A stretch of DNA of 64,000 nucleotides from Phenylobacterium sp. NIBR 498073 (GTDB lineage Bacteria > Pseudomonadota > Alphaproteobacteria > Caulobacterales > Caulobacteraceae), in contig NZ_CP114599.1 in the NCBI RefSeq assembly GCF_027286305.1, positions 1,240,001 to 1,304,000 of the forward strand, given 5' to 3'. The position numbers were made by a program, and so were the translations under genes. The notes under the pieces are model-generated. The model saw only the letters and a list, made by a program, of their open reading frames with translations, did no database searches and was not told the origin of the DNA. Below are positions 56,403 through 64,000 of this stretch, one piece after another (within the stretch, counting starts at the first letter, position 1; each line of letters opens with the position of its first letter).

Positions 56403-56801
56403 GTGATCCGCAGCGGCGTTGTCCTTGCCATGGCCCTTTCGGTTCCGCACTTGGCGCATGCTGATCCATGCACGGCGCCGTTGCCGTCCGCCGGGACCGT
56501 TTTTTCCGGAGCGGTTCGCTACGTTGGTGATGGAGACAGCCTCTGCGTGGGGTCTTCGGCCGACCCAGGTACATGGATCGAAGTACGTCTGTCGGACTTC
56601 TATGCGCCGGAACTTGCCGCGCCGGGCGGGCATGAAGCCAAGAACGCGCTGAGCGATCTTGCCGAGGGCAGGAAGGTTAGCTGCCGGGCGGGCAAGCGTT
56701 CCTACGACCGGGTTGTGGCGCAGTGTTCGCTGAACGGCGCCGACTTGGGCGACCTGCTGCGTCGACGTGGTGTGATCGAGGGTGGGAACGGCTGGCGCTG
56801 A
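56403..56801 (+). CDS. Secreted SNase-like (thermonuclease) domain protein, possibly inactive
   Basis: 132 residues from a GTG with GAGGGATAGACG upstream. A signal peptide (GVVLAMALSVPHLAHAD) leads into the OB-fold nuclease pattern VRYVGDGDSLCVG, IEVRLSDFYAPEL and RSYDRVVAQCSLNG, with a final LLRRRGVIEG. In active staphylococcal-type nucleases the third motif is RLxGIDAPE; here the Asp is Tyr (SDFYAPE), so one metal ligand is lost. The neighbour on the right is the Cas4-like gene, 65 bases away. Confidence 0.75.
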   Translation: MIRSGVVLAMALSVPHLAHADPCTAPLPSAGTVFSGAVRYVGDGDSLCVGSSADPGTWIEVRLSDFYAPELAAPGGHEAKNALSDLAEGRKVSCRAGKRSYDRVVAQCSLNGADLGDLLRRRGVIEGGNGWR

Positions 56802-56866
56802 CGACGATGCGGCCAACACCTTGACGCTGATTGTCTCGTTCGCAACCGTGGGGTGGGAGCTGGGCC

Positions 56867-58327
56867 ATGGAACACCTCACCAAATCTCGGATCGCCGAGT
56901 ACGAGCAATGCGAGAAGCGCTTCTGGCTCTCCCTGCATCGGCCCGAATTGGCCGCAGTCGCCAGCGGGGCCTTGTTCGCCGGCGGCAATCAGGTCGGAGG
57001 ACTGGCGCGCGCGCTTCTCCCGAACGGTGTGGCCGTAACTGAGATCGATGCCGTCGCCGCTGTCGAGCAAACGGCCGAGCTAGTTCAGGCTCACCCGGAC
57101 CGCCCGATTTTCGAAGCCGCGTTTCGACATGAACGCGTCCTTGTGCGGGCCGATGTGCTGCTGCCTGAGGAGGGCGGCTGGCGCATGATCGAGGTCAAGA
57201 GCAGCGGGTCGGTGAAAGCCTACCAACTCGCCGACCTCGCCACTCAGGTCTGGGTGACTCAAGGCGCAGGTTTGCCCCTCGCTGGCGCCGTCATTCGGCA
57301 CGTGGACACCAGCTTCACCTACCCTGGTGGCGGCGATTACGCGGGCCTGTTCAAGGATGCTGATGTCCACGGCGAGCTTGGCCCCCTGGTCTCAGGACGC
57401 GCGGACCTGGTCCGCGAGGCCTGGGGACTCGCGCTGGCTGGCGAGCCGGCGAAGGAGCCGGGTCCGCACTGCTCAGACCCTTTTGAGTGTCCATTCACTG
57501 CCTATTGCCTACAGAATGCGCCGACGCAGCCTGACTATCCCGTCACACTCCTGCCCGGCGTCGCCGGCAAGAAGATCGCGGCTCAGCTCTCAGCGGCGGG
57601 GTACAACGATCTCCGTGACGTGCCGGTCGGCGCTATCGAGCCGCCCGCCCAAGTCCGCATTCACGAAGCGACGCGCTCTGGCGTGCCCTACCACGACCGC
57701 GCCGCGTTCGCCGCTGCGGTCGGCGCATGGTCATTCCCGCGCCACTACCTCGATTTCGAGACGATCGCCCATGTGGTTCCTCCCTGGGCCGGCACCCGGC
57801 CTTACCAAGCCGTCCCGTTCCAATTTTCGTGTCACGTTGAAGAGGCCGACGGCGCGCTCACGCATGCCGGCTTCCTCGACTTGTCAGGCGATGATCCGAG
57901 CCGCGCCTGCGCCGAGGCTCTGATCGACTGCATCGGCGATGAGGGAGCAATCATCACCTACAATGTCGCCTTTGAACGCGGTTGCATCACCGGTCTAGCT
58001 GCCAGGTTTCCGGACCTCAGCGACGCGCTGATGGCCCGTGCTGAGCGTCTCGTCGACGCGCTCCCGCTTGTTCGAGCGCACTACTATCACCGCGACATGA
58101 GGGGATCGTACTCCATCAAGGCGGTGCTCCCGGTGGTGGCGCCGCATCTCTCCTACTCGGACCTGGAGGGTGTGCGGGATGGGCAGGGCGCGCAGATCGC
58201 ATATCTTGAAGCCACCGCGCCGGAAACGACGCTGCAACGCCGAGTCCAGCTGCATGGCCAGCTCAGCAGCTATTGTGGGCTCGATACCCTGGCCATGGTC
58301 GAGCTGGTGCGGGCGCTTTCGGCATGA
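56867..58327 (+). CDS. DUF2779 protein: Cas4-like nuclease fused to DEDD-type exonuclease
   Basis: 486 residues from the ATG at 56867 with GGGAGCTGGGCC upstream. The N-terminal part has PD-(D/E)xK features: Asp in VRADVLLPEEGG (D96) and IEVKSSGS (E109, K111). Four cysteines arranged as in Cas4/AddB iron-sulfur nucleases are C15 and the cluster C202, C208, C214 (HCSDPFECPFTAYC). The C-terminal part looks like the DUF2779 RNase-H-fold exonuclease: YLDFETI (D296, E298), ITYNVAFERG and YCGLDTLAM (D473). It may process DNA or RNA ends in this defence-like region. Confidence 0.87.
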   Translation: MEHLTKSRIAEYEQCEKRFWLSLHRPELAAVASGALFAGGNQVGGLARALLPNGVAVTEIDAVAAVEQTAELVQAHPDRPIFEAAFRHERVLVRADVLLPEEGGWRMIEVKSSGSVKAYQLADLATQVWVTQGAGLPLAGAVIRHVDTSFTYPGGGDYAGLFKDADVHGELGPLVSGRADLVREAWGLALAGEPAKEPGPHCSDPFECPFTAYCLQNAPTQPDYPVTLLPGVAGKKIAAQLSAAGYNDLRDVPVGAIEPPAQVRIHEATRSGVPYHDRAAFAAAVGAWSFPRHYLDFETIAHVVPPWAGTRPYQAVPFQFSCHVEEADGALTHAGFLDLSGDDPSRACAEALIDCIGDEGAIITYNVAFERGCITGLAARFPDLSDALMARAERLVDALPLVRAHYYHRDMRGSYSIKAVLPVVAPHLSYSDLEGVRDGQGAQIAYLEATAPETTLQRRVQLHGQLSSYCGLDTLAMVELVRALSA

Positions 58328-58364
58328 AACGCTTGGATGAGGTGGTGGTCCACCTCCTTCGGCC

Positions 58365-59270
58365 TCATCCGAGCAGAATATTGAAGAGGATTGGCCTGGC
58401 CGTCCAATCACCCTCAGCGAGGCGCGCGGCAGGGTTCTGGATTGCCTGCACCTGCGCGCGATCGGTCAAACAATTTGCCACAAGATAGAGCCAGAATTTA
58501 TCGCCATGAGTTTGGGCCGCACGAAGTTCGCCGGCGGTGAAGTCGATGCTGGTGAAGGCTGCGGACACGGTTCCTTTCACCTCGACGCGCTGCAGTTCAC
58601 CGGATGAGTCGACATAGTCGATGTCCCAGCCCGGCCTTTCGCCCTCGGCGGCTCGGTGCACCAAAGTTGCTGGGCCCAGAGTATGACGAATGAAGGCGAG
58701 GGCGGCGCGTTCAGCCCAATCGCCAACTTCCTTAGCGCGCTTGGATTTCCGGTAGCCACCATTGGGTCCGCCGCCCACAGTTTTGCCTCTGGGTACGATC
58801 AGGTTATCGGCGGCTTGCGGCGTGGCTGGCTGTGGAACGATGGTCGGGGCGCTTGTGCCCGTCGGGCGTCCGGCGGCCGCGACAATCCGTTCAAACACGT
58901 CCTGATCGAGGGTGCGGACGCCGTTGCGCCACATGTTTGGGGCGATCTGCTCGTAGAAGACGCCATCCGGCTTGGCGGGGACGGGCGGTGTAAACGGCAC
59001 ATAGTCTTCAATGGTGCAGAACCAGGACGGCCGCGAACTCCCCGTTGTTGCAGGATCTTGCCGGATTTCCCCGATCCGGCCGCGACCAAAGTATTCGGCC
59101 TGGCCGCGAGGACCATCCTTCCAGTGAACGCCGCGGTAGTAGACGAATGGTTCGCCCGTCCGGATCTTGTTCTTGTACTGATTGGGGTAGTGATACTGGA
59201 CGCCCGTGATGTCGTTCCAGGCGTGGTCGGGATTGAGAACAACGTCGTTGGTGGTCAGGACAATCGGCAT
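58365..59270 (-). CDS. DUF3883-type PD-(D/E)xK nuclease protein
   Basis: 301 residues from the ATG at 59270; starts at 59321 and 59372 are alternatives without better ribosome-binding sites. The N-terminal part (HAWNDITGVQYHYPNQYKNK, FVYYRGV, YFGRGRIGEI) is a small domain seen in front of DUF3883 and HNH nucleases. The C-terminal half has the nuclease core: VGDWAERAALAFI (E187), GWDIDYVDSSGEL (D216) and RVEVKGT (E230, K232). It is convergent with the DUF2779 gene and divergent from the methyltransferase, so it may be the restriction part of the same system. Confidence 0.8.
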   Translation of the reverse strand: MPIVLTTNDVVLNPDHAWNDITGVQYHYPNQYKNKIRTGEPFVYYRGVHWKDGPRGQAEYFGRGRIGEIRQDPATTGSSRPSWFCTIEDYVPFTPPVPAKPDGVFYEQIAPNMWRNGVRTLDQDVFERIVAAAGRPTGTSAPTIVPQPATPQAADNLIVPRGKTVGGGPNGGYRKSKRAKEVGDWAERAALAFIRHTLGPATLVHRAAEGERPGWDIDYVDSSGELQRVEVKGTVSAAFTSIDFTAGELRAAQTHGDKFWLYLVANCLTDRAQVQAIQNPAARLAEGDWTARPILFNILLG

Positions 59271-59510
59271 CAGGCGGTTCTGTATGAGAATGGCGGACGC
59301 CAAATGGGCAACCGTATTCATTACAGTGGCACGTCGATGTGAGGCGGCGCCAGCCTCTGAACTGGCCAGCACGGGTGGCTGACGGTTGCAGGCGTAGACG
59401 TCACACGCGCTGTTCGCTTGCCCGCCTGCCCACCGGCTGCCCGATGGGTTCGTTCATGCTATGTCCCGGAAGCGCAACTCGCGCCCTGCTTGATTCGGAA
59501 TTGAGCGTCG

Positions 59511-60683
59511 GTGACGGATTTCAGCTTCTACGAGTTTTTCGCCGGCGGCGGCATGGCGAGAGCTGGCCTAGGGCCGGGCTGGACGTGCCTGTTCGCCAAC
59601 GACTTCGATCCGATGAAGGTTCGCGCCTATGCTGACAATTGGGGCGACGAGCATCTTGTCTGCGAGGATGTGGCCAAGATCGCTGTGGCCAACCTTCCGG
59701 GTCTAGCCGACCTCGTCTGGGCCTCGTTTCCTTGCCAGGACCTTTCGCTAGCCGGGGACTACAAGGGACTTGGTCGTCACGATGCCAACGAAGTCACCCG
59801 TTCGGGAACCTTCTGGCCGTTCTGGCGACTGATGCAGGACCTGAAGAGGGAGGGGCGTGCTCCGCCCGTCATCGTACTCGAGAACGTGCTCGGCGTGCTG
59901 ACCTCAAAGCGGGGCGCCGACTTCGCTGCGATCGCAGAGACCTTAGCAGCCAGTGGATATTGCTTTGGTGCGCTCGTGCTCGACGCCCGGTGGTTTGTCC
60001 CCCAGTCGCGGCCGCGGGTGTTCGTGGTTGCGGTGCGCGAGGATATCGAGGTTCCCGCTGAACTCACGCTGCATGAGGCCGGCGACGGCTGGTCACCGGC
60101 AATGTTGCGCAACGCGCATTCGAAGCTGACACCGTCCCTAGCTGCTCGCTGGATCTGGTGGAAACTTGCTGAGCCGACCAACCCGCAGCCGAGGTTCGCT
60201 GACCTTCTGGAAGAGGAGCCGCAGGACGTAGAATGGCACGATCCCAGCCAGACAAAGAAGCTCCTGGAAAGCATGTCTGCGTTGAACCGGCGGAAGGTCG
60301 AGCTAGCCAAGACGGCGGGGCGCCGGATGGTGGGCACGCTCTACCGCCGGACGCGTCCTGATCAGGATGGCGGTCGCTCCGTAAAGGCTGAAGTCCGCTT
60401 CGACGACATTGCCGGATGTCTACGGACGCCCGCTGGCGGGTCCTCTCGCCAGAGCCTTTTGATTGTGGATGGTGAGCAGATCCGCTCGCGATTGCTGTCG
60501 CCGCGCGAGGCGGCACGCCTGATGGGGCTGCCTGACAGCTACAGTCTGCCGACGCGCTACAACGACGCATATCATCTAGTTGGTGACGGCGTTGTCGTTC
60601 CGGTCGTCCGGCACCTTGCCAATCAATTGCTCGAACCGCTCGTGCTTGCTGTGCGCGGTTCGGACCGGATGGCGGCCGAGTGA
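59511..60683 (+). CDS. DNA cytosine-C5 methyltransferase
   Basis: 390 residues from a GTG. Ordered motifs of the m5C family are all present: FYEFFAGGGMARAGL (motif I), the catalytic SFPCQDLSLAG (Cys75), VIVLENVLGVL (motif VI) and VPQSRPRVFVVA (motif VIII). Then comes the target-recognition region, and SPREAARLMGLPDSY and GDGVVVPVVRHLA (IX-X). It protects host DNA against a partner nuclease or marks it. The next gene's GTG overlaps its stop, so both are coexpressed. The target sequence cannot be predicted by eye. Confidence 0.95.
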   Translation: MTDFSFYEFFAGGGMARAGLGPGWTCLFANDFDPMKVRAYADNWGDEHLVCEDVAKIAVANLPGLADLVWASFPCQDLSLAGDYKGLGRHDANEVTRSGTFWPFWRLMQDLKREGRAPPVIVLENVLGVLTSKRGADFAAIAETLAASGYCFGALVLDARWFVPQSRPRVFVVAVREDIEVPAELTLHEAGDGWSPAMLRNAHSKLTPSLAARWIWWKLAEPTNPQPRFADLLEEEPQDVEWHDPSQTKKLLESMSALNRRKVELAKTAGRRMVGTLYRRTRPDQDGGRSVKAEVRFDDIAGCLRTPAGGSSRQSLLIVDGEQIRSRLLSPREAARLMGLPDSYSLPTRYNDAYHLVGDGVVVPVVRHLANQLLEPLVLAVRGSDRMAAE

Positions 60684-61657
60684 GCGCCCCCTCTGCGATC
60701 GAAGACGCCAAAGCACTCGATCTGGAGGCAGCACTCACGCATTTCGCGGAGGCCCACGGCGTACGCTCCAAGGGCGCGCTCTGCCTTCCACTGGTTGTCA
60801 CTGACCACGCCCGCGTCATGGGCCTGCCGCTCGACCCGAACCGGTTGCGCACAGACAAGGAAGGTCAGGTGCTCGGCCTCGGCAAAGGTAAGGTTCAACA
60901 GATCCTTGCCCGGCACGGCATCGACCGCGTGCTAGCGGAGGAGGGCGGGCGGACGAGCCGCGGATCGCTTGGCAAGATGAGTGCGTATGTCGCCTTCTTG
61001 AACGCCCGATCGGCCGAAGGCGCGTTCGATCTGGATGCGGTGGAGAAGTTCTGGATTGCACGGGTGCGCGAGTTCTTCGCGGCAAAGCCCTTTGTGCTGC
61101 GCATCGATCCTACCCTGAGCCTGCGATCCGCCTTCCGCCATCTCTTCGCCCAGGCGGAGGCGCGCCAGAAGGAGATGCAGGGAACAATGGTCGTGGGTAC
61201 GATCATGCAGCATCTGGTCGGGGCTAAGCTCGAAGGTGTCTTTGGCGCGACCATTGGCCACCATTCTGCCTCGACCAAGGACGAGGGACAGGCCAGGCCT
61301 GGCGACTTCAACATCGGTGACCTCGCCATTCACGTCTCAACGGCGCCGGGCGAAGCGTTGATCCGAAAGTGCCAGGCAAACCTTGCTTCCGGGCAGCGGC
61401 CAGTAATCGTTACCACGGCTCGCGGGGTGACAGTCGCTGCTGGTCTCGCGGAGAATGCAGGCATCGCCGAGCGACTGGATGTCTTCGACGTAGAGCAGTG
61501 GCTGGCTGCCGAGATTCTCGATCGCGCTGGCGACAGCATCGTTGGCCGAAATCAGGCGGTGGTTCAGCTGCTTGATCGCTACAACGCCATCATTGGTAAG
61601 GTGGAAACCGACCCTTCGCTAAGGATCGAAGTGGCTGCAGCTGGGCGCGGCGGTTGA
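60680..61657 (+). CDS. DUF4928 family protein, putative restriction partner
   Basis: 325 residues from a GTG overlapping the methyltransferase stop. I recall DUF4928 as a family that accompanies m5C methyltransferases in restriction-modification loci; the assignment is from pattern memory. Seen features are an N-terminal helical region, AGALEGVFGATIGHHSAST-like text (positions about 190-205), RPGDFNIGDLAIHVSTAP, and a C-terminal LASGQRPVIVTTARG. The GDFNIGD...HV segment could be a nuclease core, but no complete catalytic set is certain. Confidence 0.75.
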   Translation: MSAPSAIEDAKALDLEAALTHFAEAHGVRSKGALCLPLVVTDHARVMGLPLDPNRLRTDKEGQVLGLGKGKVQQILARHGIDRVLAEEGGRTSRGSLGKMSAYVAFLNARSAEGAFDLDAVEKFWIARVREFFAAKPFVLRIDPTLSLRSAFRHLFAQAEARQKEMQGTMVVGTIMQHLVGAKLEGVFGATIGHHSASTKDEGQARPGDFNIGDLAIHVSTAPGEALIRKCQANLASGQRPVIVTTARGVTVAAGLAENAGIAERLDVFDVEQWLAAEILDRAGDSIVGRNQAVVQLLDRYNAIIGKVETDPSLRIEVAAAGRGG

Positions 61658-61661
61658 GCCC

Positions 61662-61856
61662 ATGGGCTTCTTGAAACGTCCCTTCGGCTTGGATCGTCCG
61701 CAATCCCGCGACGCCTCCGAATCCTCCCAACGCTCAATGATCGTCCAAAGCTCCAGCGAACAGAGCGGCGACGTGATGGATCGCTACTATGACAGTATGG
61801 GGCGCATCCAGGCGGCTAGGCATGCCTCCACGACCATCCCAGCAGGGAAGCCTTGA
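61662..61856 (+). CDS. Possible small protein at the end of the restriction-modification operon
   Basis: 64 residues from an ATG four bases after the DUF4928 stop. It starts GFLKRPFGLDRPQSRD and continues Ser/Gln-rich (SSQRSMIVQSSSEQSGD), ending TTIPAGKP. No domain is recognised and the ribosome-binding site is poor. Support is mainly the close spacing. Confidence 0.35.
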   Translation: MGFLKRPFGLDRPQSRDASESSQRSMIVQSSSEQSGDVMDRYYDSMGRIQAARHASTTIPAGKP

Positions 61857-61901
61857 GCCAGATCATTAGCGGGAGCGGGCCTGGCCCCTAAGTTTTTATG
61901 T

Positions 61902-62762
61902 ATGAAGCGCATTCTCTTCCTTTGCGTCACCAACTCCGCACGCAGCCAGATGGCCGAGGGCTTGGCCAGAAGCATCCTGGGAGACCGGGCCATCGTAGGA
62001 AGCGCCGGGTCGGCACCCACGGCGCTCAACCCCAACGCGGTTGAGGTGATGAACGAGATCGACGTGGACATTTCCCATCACGCCGCGAAATCCCTGGATG
62101 CCGCCGACGTAGAGGTCGTCGATCTCGCGGTGACGCTCTGCATGGACGAGGTCTGCCCCGTGCGGCCGGGACGCATGCGTCGATTGCACTGGCCCGTTGC
62201 GGACCCGGAGTCCGGCGATCCCTCGCTCACGCCCGAAGACCTGCGGGCGCGCTTCCGGACCGCGCGGGACCAGATCAAGGCCCGCATCGAGGTCTTGGCG
62301 GGTCTGCTCGATCTCCCGCCGGGGCCCGACGCCCAGGAATTCCACAGCAGCATTCGTGTCGGAGACTTGGCCGCCAGCACGCGGTTCTACGCTTGGCTGC
62401 TCGGGACCTGGCCCAAGGAGTGGACGCACCGCTACGCGACCTTCATCCGCAGTGACCTGAAGCTCAATTTCGTCCTGCTCGTCTCGGACGGAAAGACGCT
62501 GAACCACGACACCCTCTATCACCTCGGAATCGAGGTCGCGGATCGCGAGGCGGTGGTCGCCGCCTACCACAAGGCGCTCGGCCTCGGGGCCAAGGTGGAG
62601 AAGCCGCCGCGGACGACGTGGAAGGGGACGCCCCTGCATGAGCTGTGGCTCACCGATCCAGACGGCAACCTGATCGAGGTCTATGCGCGTCTGACCGAGC
62701 TGCAACTGTCTGAAAAGCCAGCGGACGAATCGCCGGTGTTCCTAGTTCCCGGCACAGCCTGA
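61902..62762 (+). CDS. ArsC (LMW-phosphatase type) fused to a VOC/glyoxalase domain
   Basis: 286 residues. The N-terminal domain has the P-loop [17 protein letters not shown], with Cys8 and Arg14 in C-x5-R, the thioredoxin-coupled arsenate-reductase type, and [12 protein letters not shown]. From about residue 145 a VOC domain begins with [25 protein letters not shown] and [15 protein letters not shown] supply metal-type His and Glu residues as in ArsI/CadI proteins. The paired cysteines (CC) that ArsI uses for organoarsenical binding are not seen. It is the first gene of the arsenic operon; the fusion suggests coupled steps. Confidence 0.88.
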   Translation: MKRILFLCVTNSARSQMAEGLARSILGDRAIVGSAGSAPTALNPNAVEVMNEIDVDISHHAAKSLDAADVEVVDLAVTLCMDEVCPVRPGRMRRLHWPVADPESGDPSLTPEDLRARFRTARDQIKARIEVLAGLLDLPPGPDAQEFHSSIRVGDLAASTRFYAWLLGTWPKEWTHRYATFIRSDLKLNFVLLVSDGKTLNHDTLYHLGIEVADREAVVAAYHKALGLGAKVEKPPRTTWKGTPLHELWLTDPDGNLIEVYARLTELQLSEKPADESPVFLVPGTA

Positions 62763-62770
62763 GGTCCCCG

Positions 62771-63175
62771 ATGCTCGAGTACCATGTCTCCGCGCGACGG
62801 CAGGACCAACACGGCAGCTTGGCCGCCTGCAAAGACGCCGAGATCGTCCTGGACACGGACATGAACGGACGCCCCGACGCATTCAATCCGGCGGAGCTGT
62901 TCCTCGCTTCGATCGCCGCCTGCATGATCAAGGGCATCGAACGGGTGACGCCCATGCTGAAGTTCGATCTGCGCGGCGTCGAGGTCAGGCTGCATGGCGT
63001 GCGCCAGGACGCCCCGCCGATGATGGTCTCGGTGGACTACGAACTCACGGTCGACACCGACGAGGACGATCAGCGCCTGGAACTTCTGCACAAGAACGTC
63101 CGCAAGTACGGCACGATCTCGAACACGGTGGCGCAGGCGACGAAGCTCGTAGGCGTCATTAAGCGCAAGGCCTGA
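62771..63175 (+). CDS. OsmC family peroxidase-like protein
   Basis: 134 residues, eight bases after the ArsC-VOC stop. The OsmC/YhfA pattern is visible in NPAELFLASIAACMIKGIE, where the Cys after AA is a peroxidatic position, and YELTVDTDEDDQRLELLHKN. Only one conserved Cys (AACM) is evident; a second, resolving Cys is not seen in the C-terminal part. It may handle oxidants or thiol stress during arsenic exposure. Confidence 0.88.
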   Translation: MLEYHVSARRQDQHGSLAACKDAEIVLDTDMNGRPDAFNPAELFLASIAACMIKGIERVTPMLKFDLRGVEVRLHGVRQDAPPMMVSVDYELTVDTDEDDQRLELLHKNVRKYGTISNTVAQATKLVGVIKRKA

Positions 63176-63255
63176 CGGTCCTTGGACGGCCTGCTTGCAC
63201 CAACGCGAGCTTGGCGCGGGGCCGATCCGTCGCTGCGAGACGAGGAGAGAACGAA

Positions 63256-63609
63256 ATGAGCCAGGATTTTGCACAGGTCGCCGATGACGTGATCGCCGGT
63301 GTCGGTCTGCTGCGCCACGGCGCGCCAGAGGCGATGAAGGCCTTTGCGGGGCTGGCGACAGCGGCCACGTCGACCCAGACCATCGACAGCAAGACAAAGG
63401 AGTTGATGGCTCTGGCGATCGGCATCGCGGTCCACTGCGACGGCTGCGTCGCTTACCACACCAAGATGGCGCACCAGCACGGCGCCACCCGGGAAGAGGT
63501 CGCCGAGACGGCCGCGCTGGCCATCTACATGGGCGGCGGCCCGGCGGCGGTGTACGGGGCCGACGCGCTGCGCGCTTATGACCAATTCAGCGCCATCGGC
63601 GGTGGCTAG
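63256..63609 (+). CDS. Carboxymuconolactone-decarboxylase/AhpD-like protein
   Basis: 117 residues from the ATG at 63256 with GAGGAGAGAACG upstream. The AhpD-type active site is clear: AVHCDGCVAYHTKMAHQHG, with CxxC-x3-H (CDGCVAYH). ATREEVAETAALAIYMGGG follows. It is probably a thiol-dependent peroxidase helper paired with the OsmC protein. Genes of this type are common in arsenic operons of alphaproteobacteria. Confidence 0.92.
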   Translation: MSQDFAQVADDVIAGVGLLRHGAPEAMKAFAGLATAATSTQTIDSKTKELMALAIGIAVHCDGCVAYHTKMAHQHGATREEVAETAALAIYMGGGPAAVYGADALRAYDQFSAIGGG

Positions 63610-63635
63610 ATGCGCCCGTGTGCGCGGCACGGCCA

Positions 63636-64000
63636 ATGACCAGCAAATCGCGCCCACAGACGCTGCTGGAGGTGCTCGACCGGGGGCCTAGGCACCTGTT
63701 CTTCACCGGCAAGGGTGGCGTCGGCAAGACCTCGCTGGCCTGCGCCAGCGCGGTCCAACTGGCCGACGCCGGGCGTCGCGTGCTGTTGGTGAGCACCGAT
63801 CCGGCCTCAAATCTCGACGCGGTTCTGCAGACGGAACTGGCAACCGCCCCGAGAGCGGTCGCCGGCGTCGAGAACCTTCAGGCGATGAACATCGACCCTG
63901 AGCAGGCGGCCCGAGACTATCGGGAGCGGACGACCGCACCCTATCGCGGCGTCCTGCCGGCCCACGACCTGGCGGCGCTTCAGGAACGGCTGTCCGGGGC
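63636..64000 (+). CDS. arsA: ArsA-type arsenical pump ATPase, N-terminal part
   Basis: The gene runs off the right edge; about 121 residues are visible. The deviant Walker A motif GKGGVGKTSLACASA, preceded by HLFFTGKGG, is diagnostic of the ArsA/GET3 family, and VLLVSTDPASNLDAVL is the switch region. It would energise or guard an arsenite pump encoded beyond the window. It follows the CMD gene by 26 bases. The start ATG at 63636 has no strong ribosome-binding site. Confidence 0.92.
   Translation, partial: MTSKSRPQTLLEVLDRGPRHLFFTGKGGVGKTSLACASAVQLADAGRRVLLVSTDPASNLDAVLQTELATAPRAVAGVENLQAMNIDPEQAARDYRERTTAPYRGVLPAHDLAALQERLSG

Noticed and set aside
55021..61657. The nuclease and methyltransferase island as DISARM, BREX or a CRISPR locus
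   Set aside because: No helicase, DUF1998, phospholipase-D, PglZ, BrxC or Cas1/Cas2 genes and no repeat-spacer array are visible, so the named multi-gene systems do not fit.
62337..62720. The VOC half of the ArsC fusion as ArsI, the C-As lyase
   Set aside because: ArsI uses a vicinal cysteine pair to bind trivalent organoarsenicals; no CC pair is seen in this domain, so only a general VOC/CadI-like call is supported.

Overview
The window looks like chromosome of a high-GC alphaproteobacterium, most likely a member of the Caulobacterales (Caulobacter/Phenylobacterium type). This is an inference from several things seen together: very high GC with long antisense shadow frames, two roughly 1000-residue TonB-dependent receptors, frequent GTG/TTG starts, a CspA-type gene followed by small basic proteins, a palindromic intergenic element of the type found in Caulobacter genomes, and the efflux and peptide-use repertoire. 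No tRNA, rRNA or CRISPR array was recognised.

Layout. 1-13.7 kb holds core genes: the end of a queuosine-precursor operon (queC, queE, queD), a quinone oxidoreductase, a CheY-like regulator, aroC, a J-domain protein, pdxH with a translationally coupled phosphotransferase/kinase, a BaiN-type flavoprotein, an acyl-CoA ligase, a cold-shock gene with a cluster of small proteins (one apparently frameshifted), and an MBL hydrolase. 13.7-32.9 kb holds an SDR/TetR pair, a peptide-type ABC transporter (two permeases and a binding lipoprotein, no ATPase gene), two TonB-dependent receptors, SppA, a retropepsin-like protease, and an amidohydrolase with an extra C-terminal domain. Together these suggest uptake and turnover of peptides or derivatives. 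32.8-42 kb holds a divergently controlled TetR plus complete RND tripartite pump, an M19 dipeptidase, an alanine-zipper lipoprotein and an L,D-transpeptidase-like protein.

From about 42.0 kb the character becomes accessory. 42.3-46.3 kb is a compact, overlapping three-gene unit: a large serine recombinase, a ParB-like protein and a second ParB/RepB-like protein. An XRE regulator precedes it, a perfect palindrome sits at its ribosome-binding site and a strong hairpin ends it. It is the best candidate for a little-described system here. 46.3-53.3 kb is a patchwork of small unknown genes, a histidine kinase and a CPA2 antiporter. 53.4-61.9 kb resembles a defence island: a winged-helix Fic protein whose promoter and start are covered by repeated TGCGGNGAAA boxes, a ComEC-like MBL protein, a degenerate secreted SNase-like protein, a Cas4-like plus DEDD-nuclease fusion (DUF2779), a DUF3883-type nuclease, and an m5C methyltransferase overlapping a DUF4928 gene. 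61.9-64 kb begins an arsenic-resistance operon: an ArsC-VOC fusion, OsmC, a CMD protein and ArsA, which runs off the right edge.

All family names come from reading translated sequence by eye; no database search was run.
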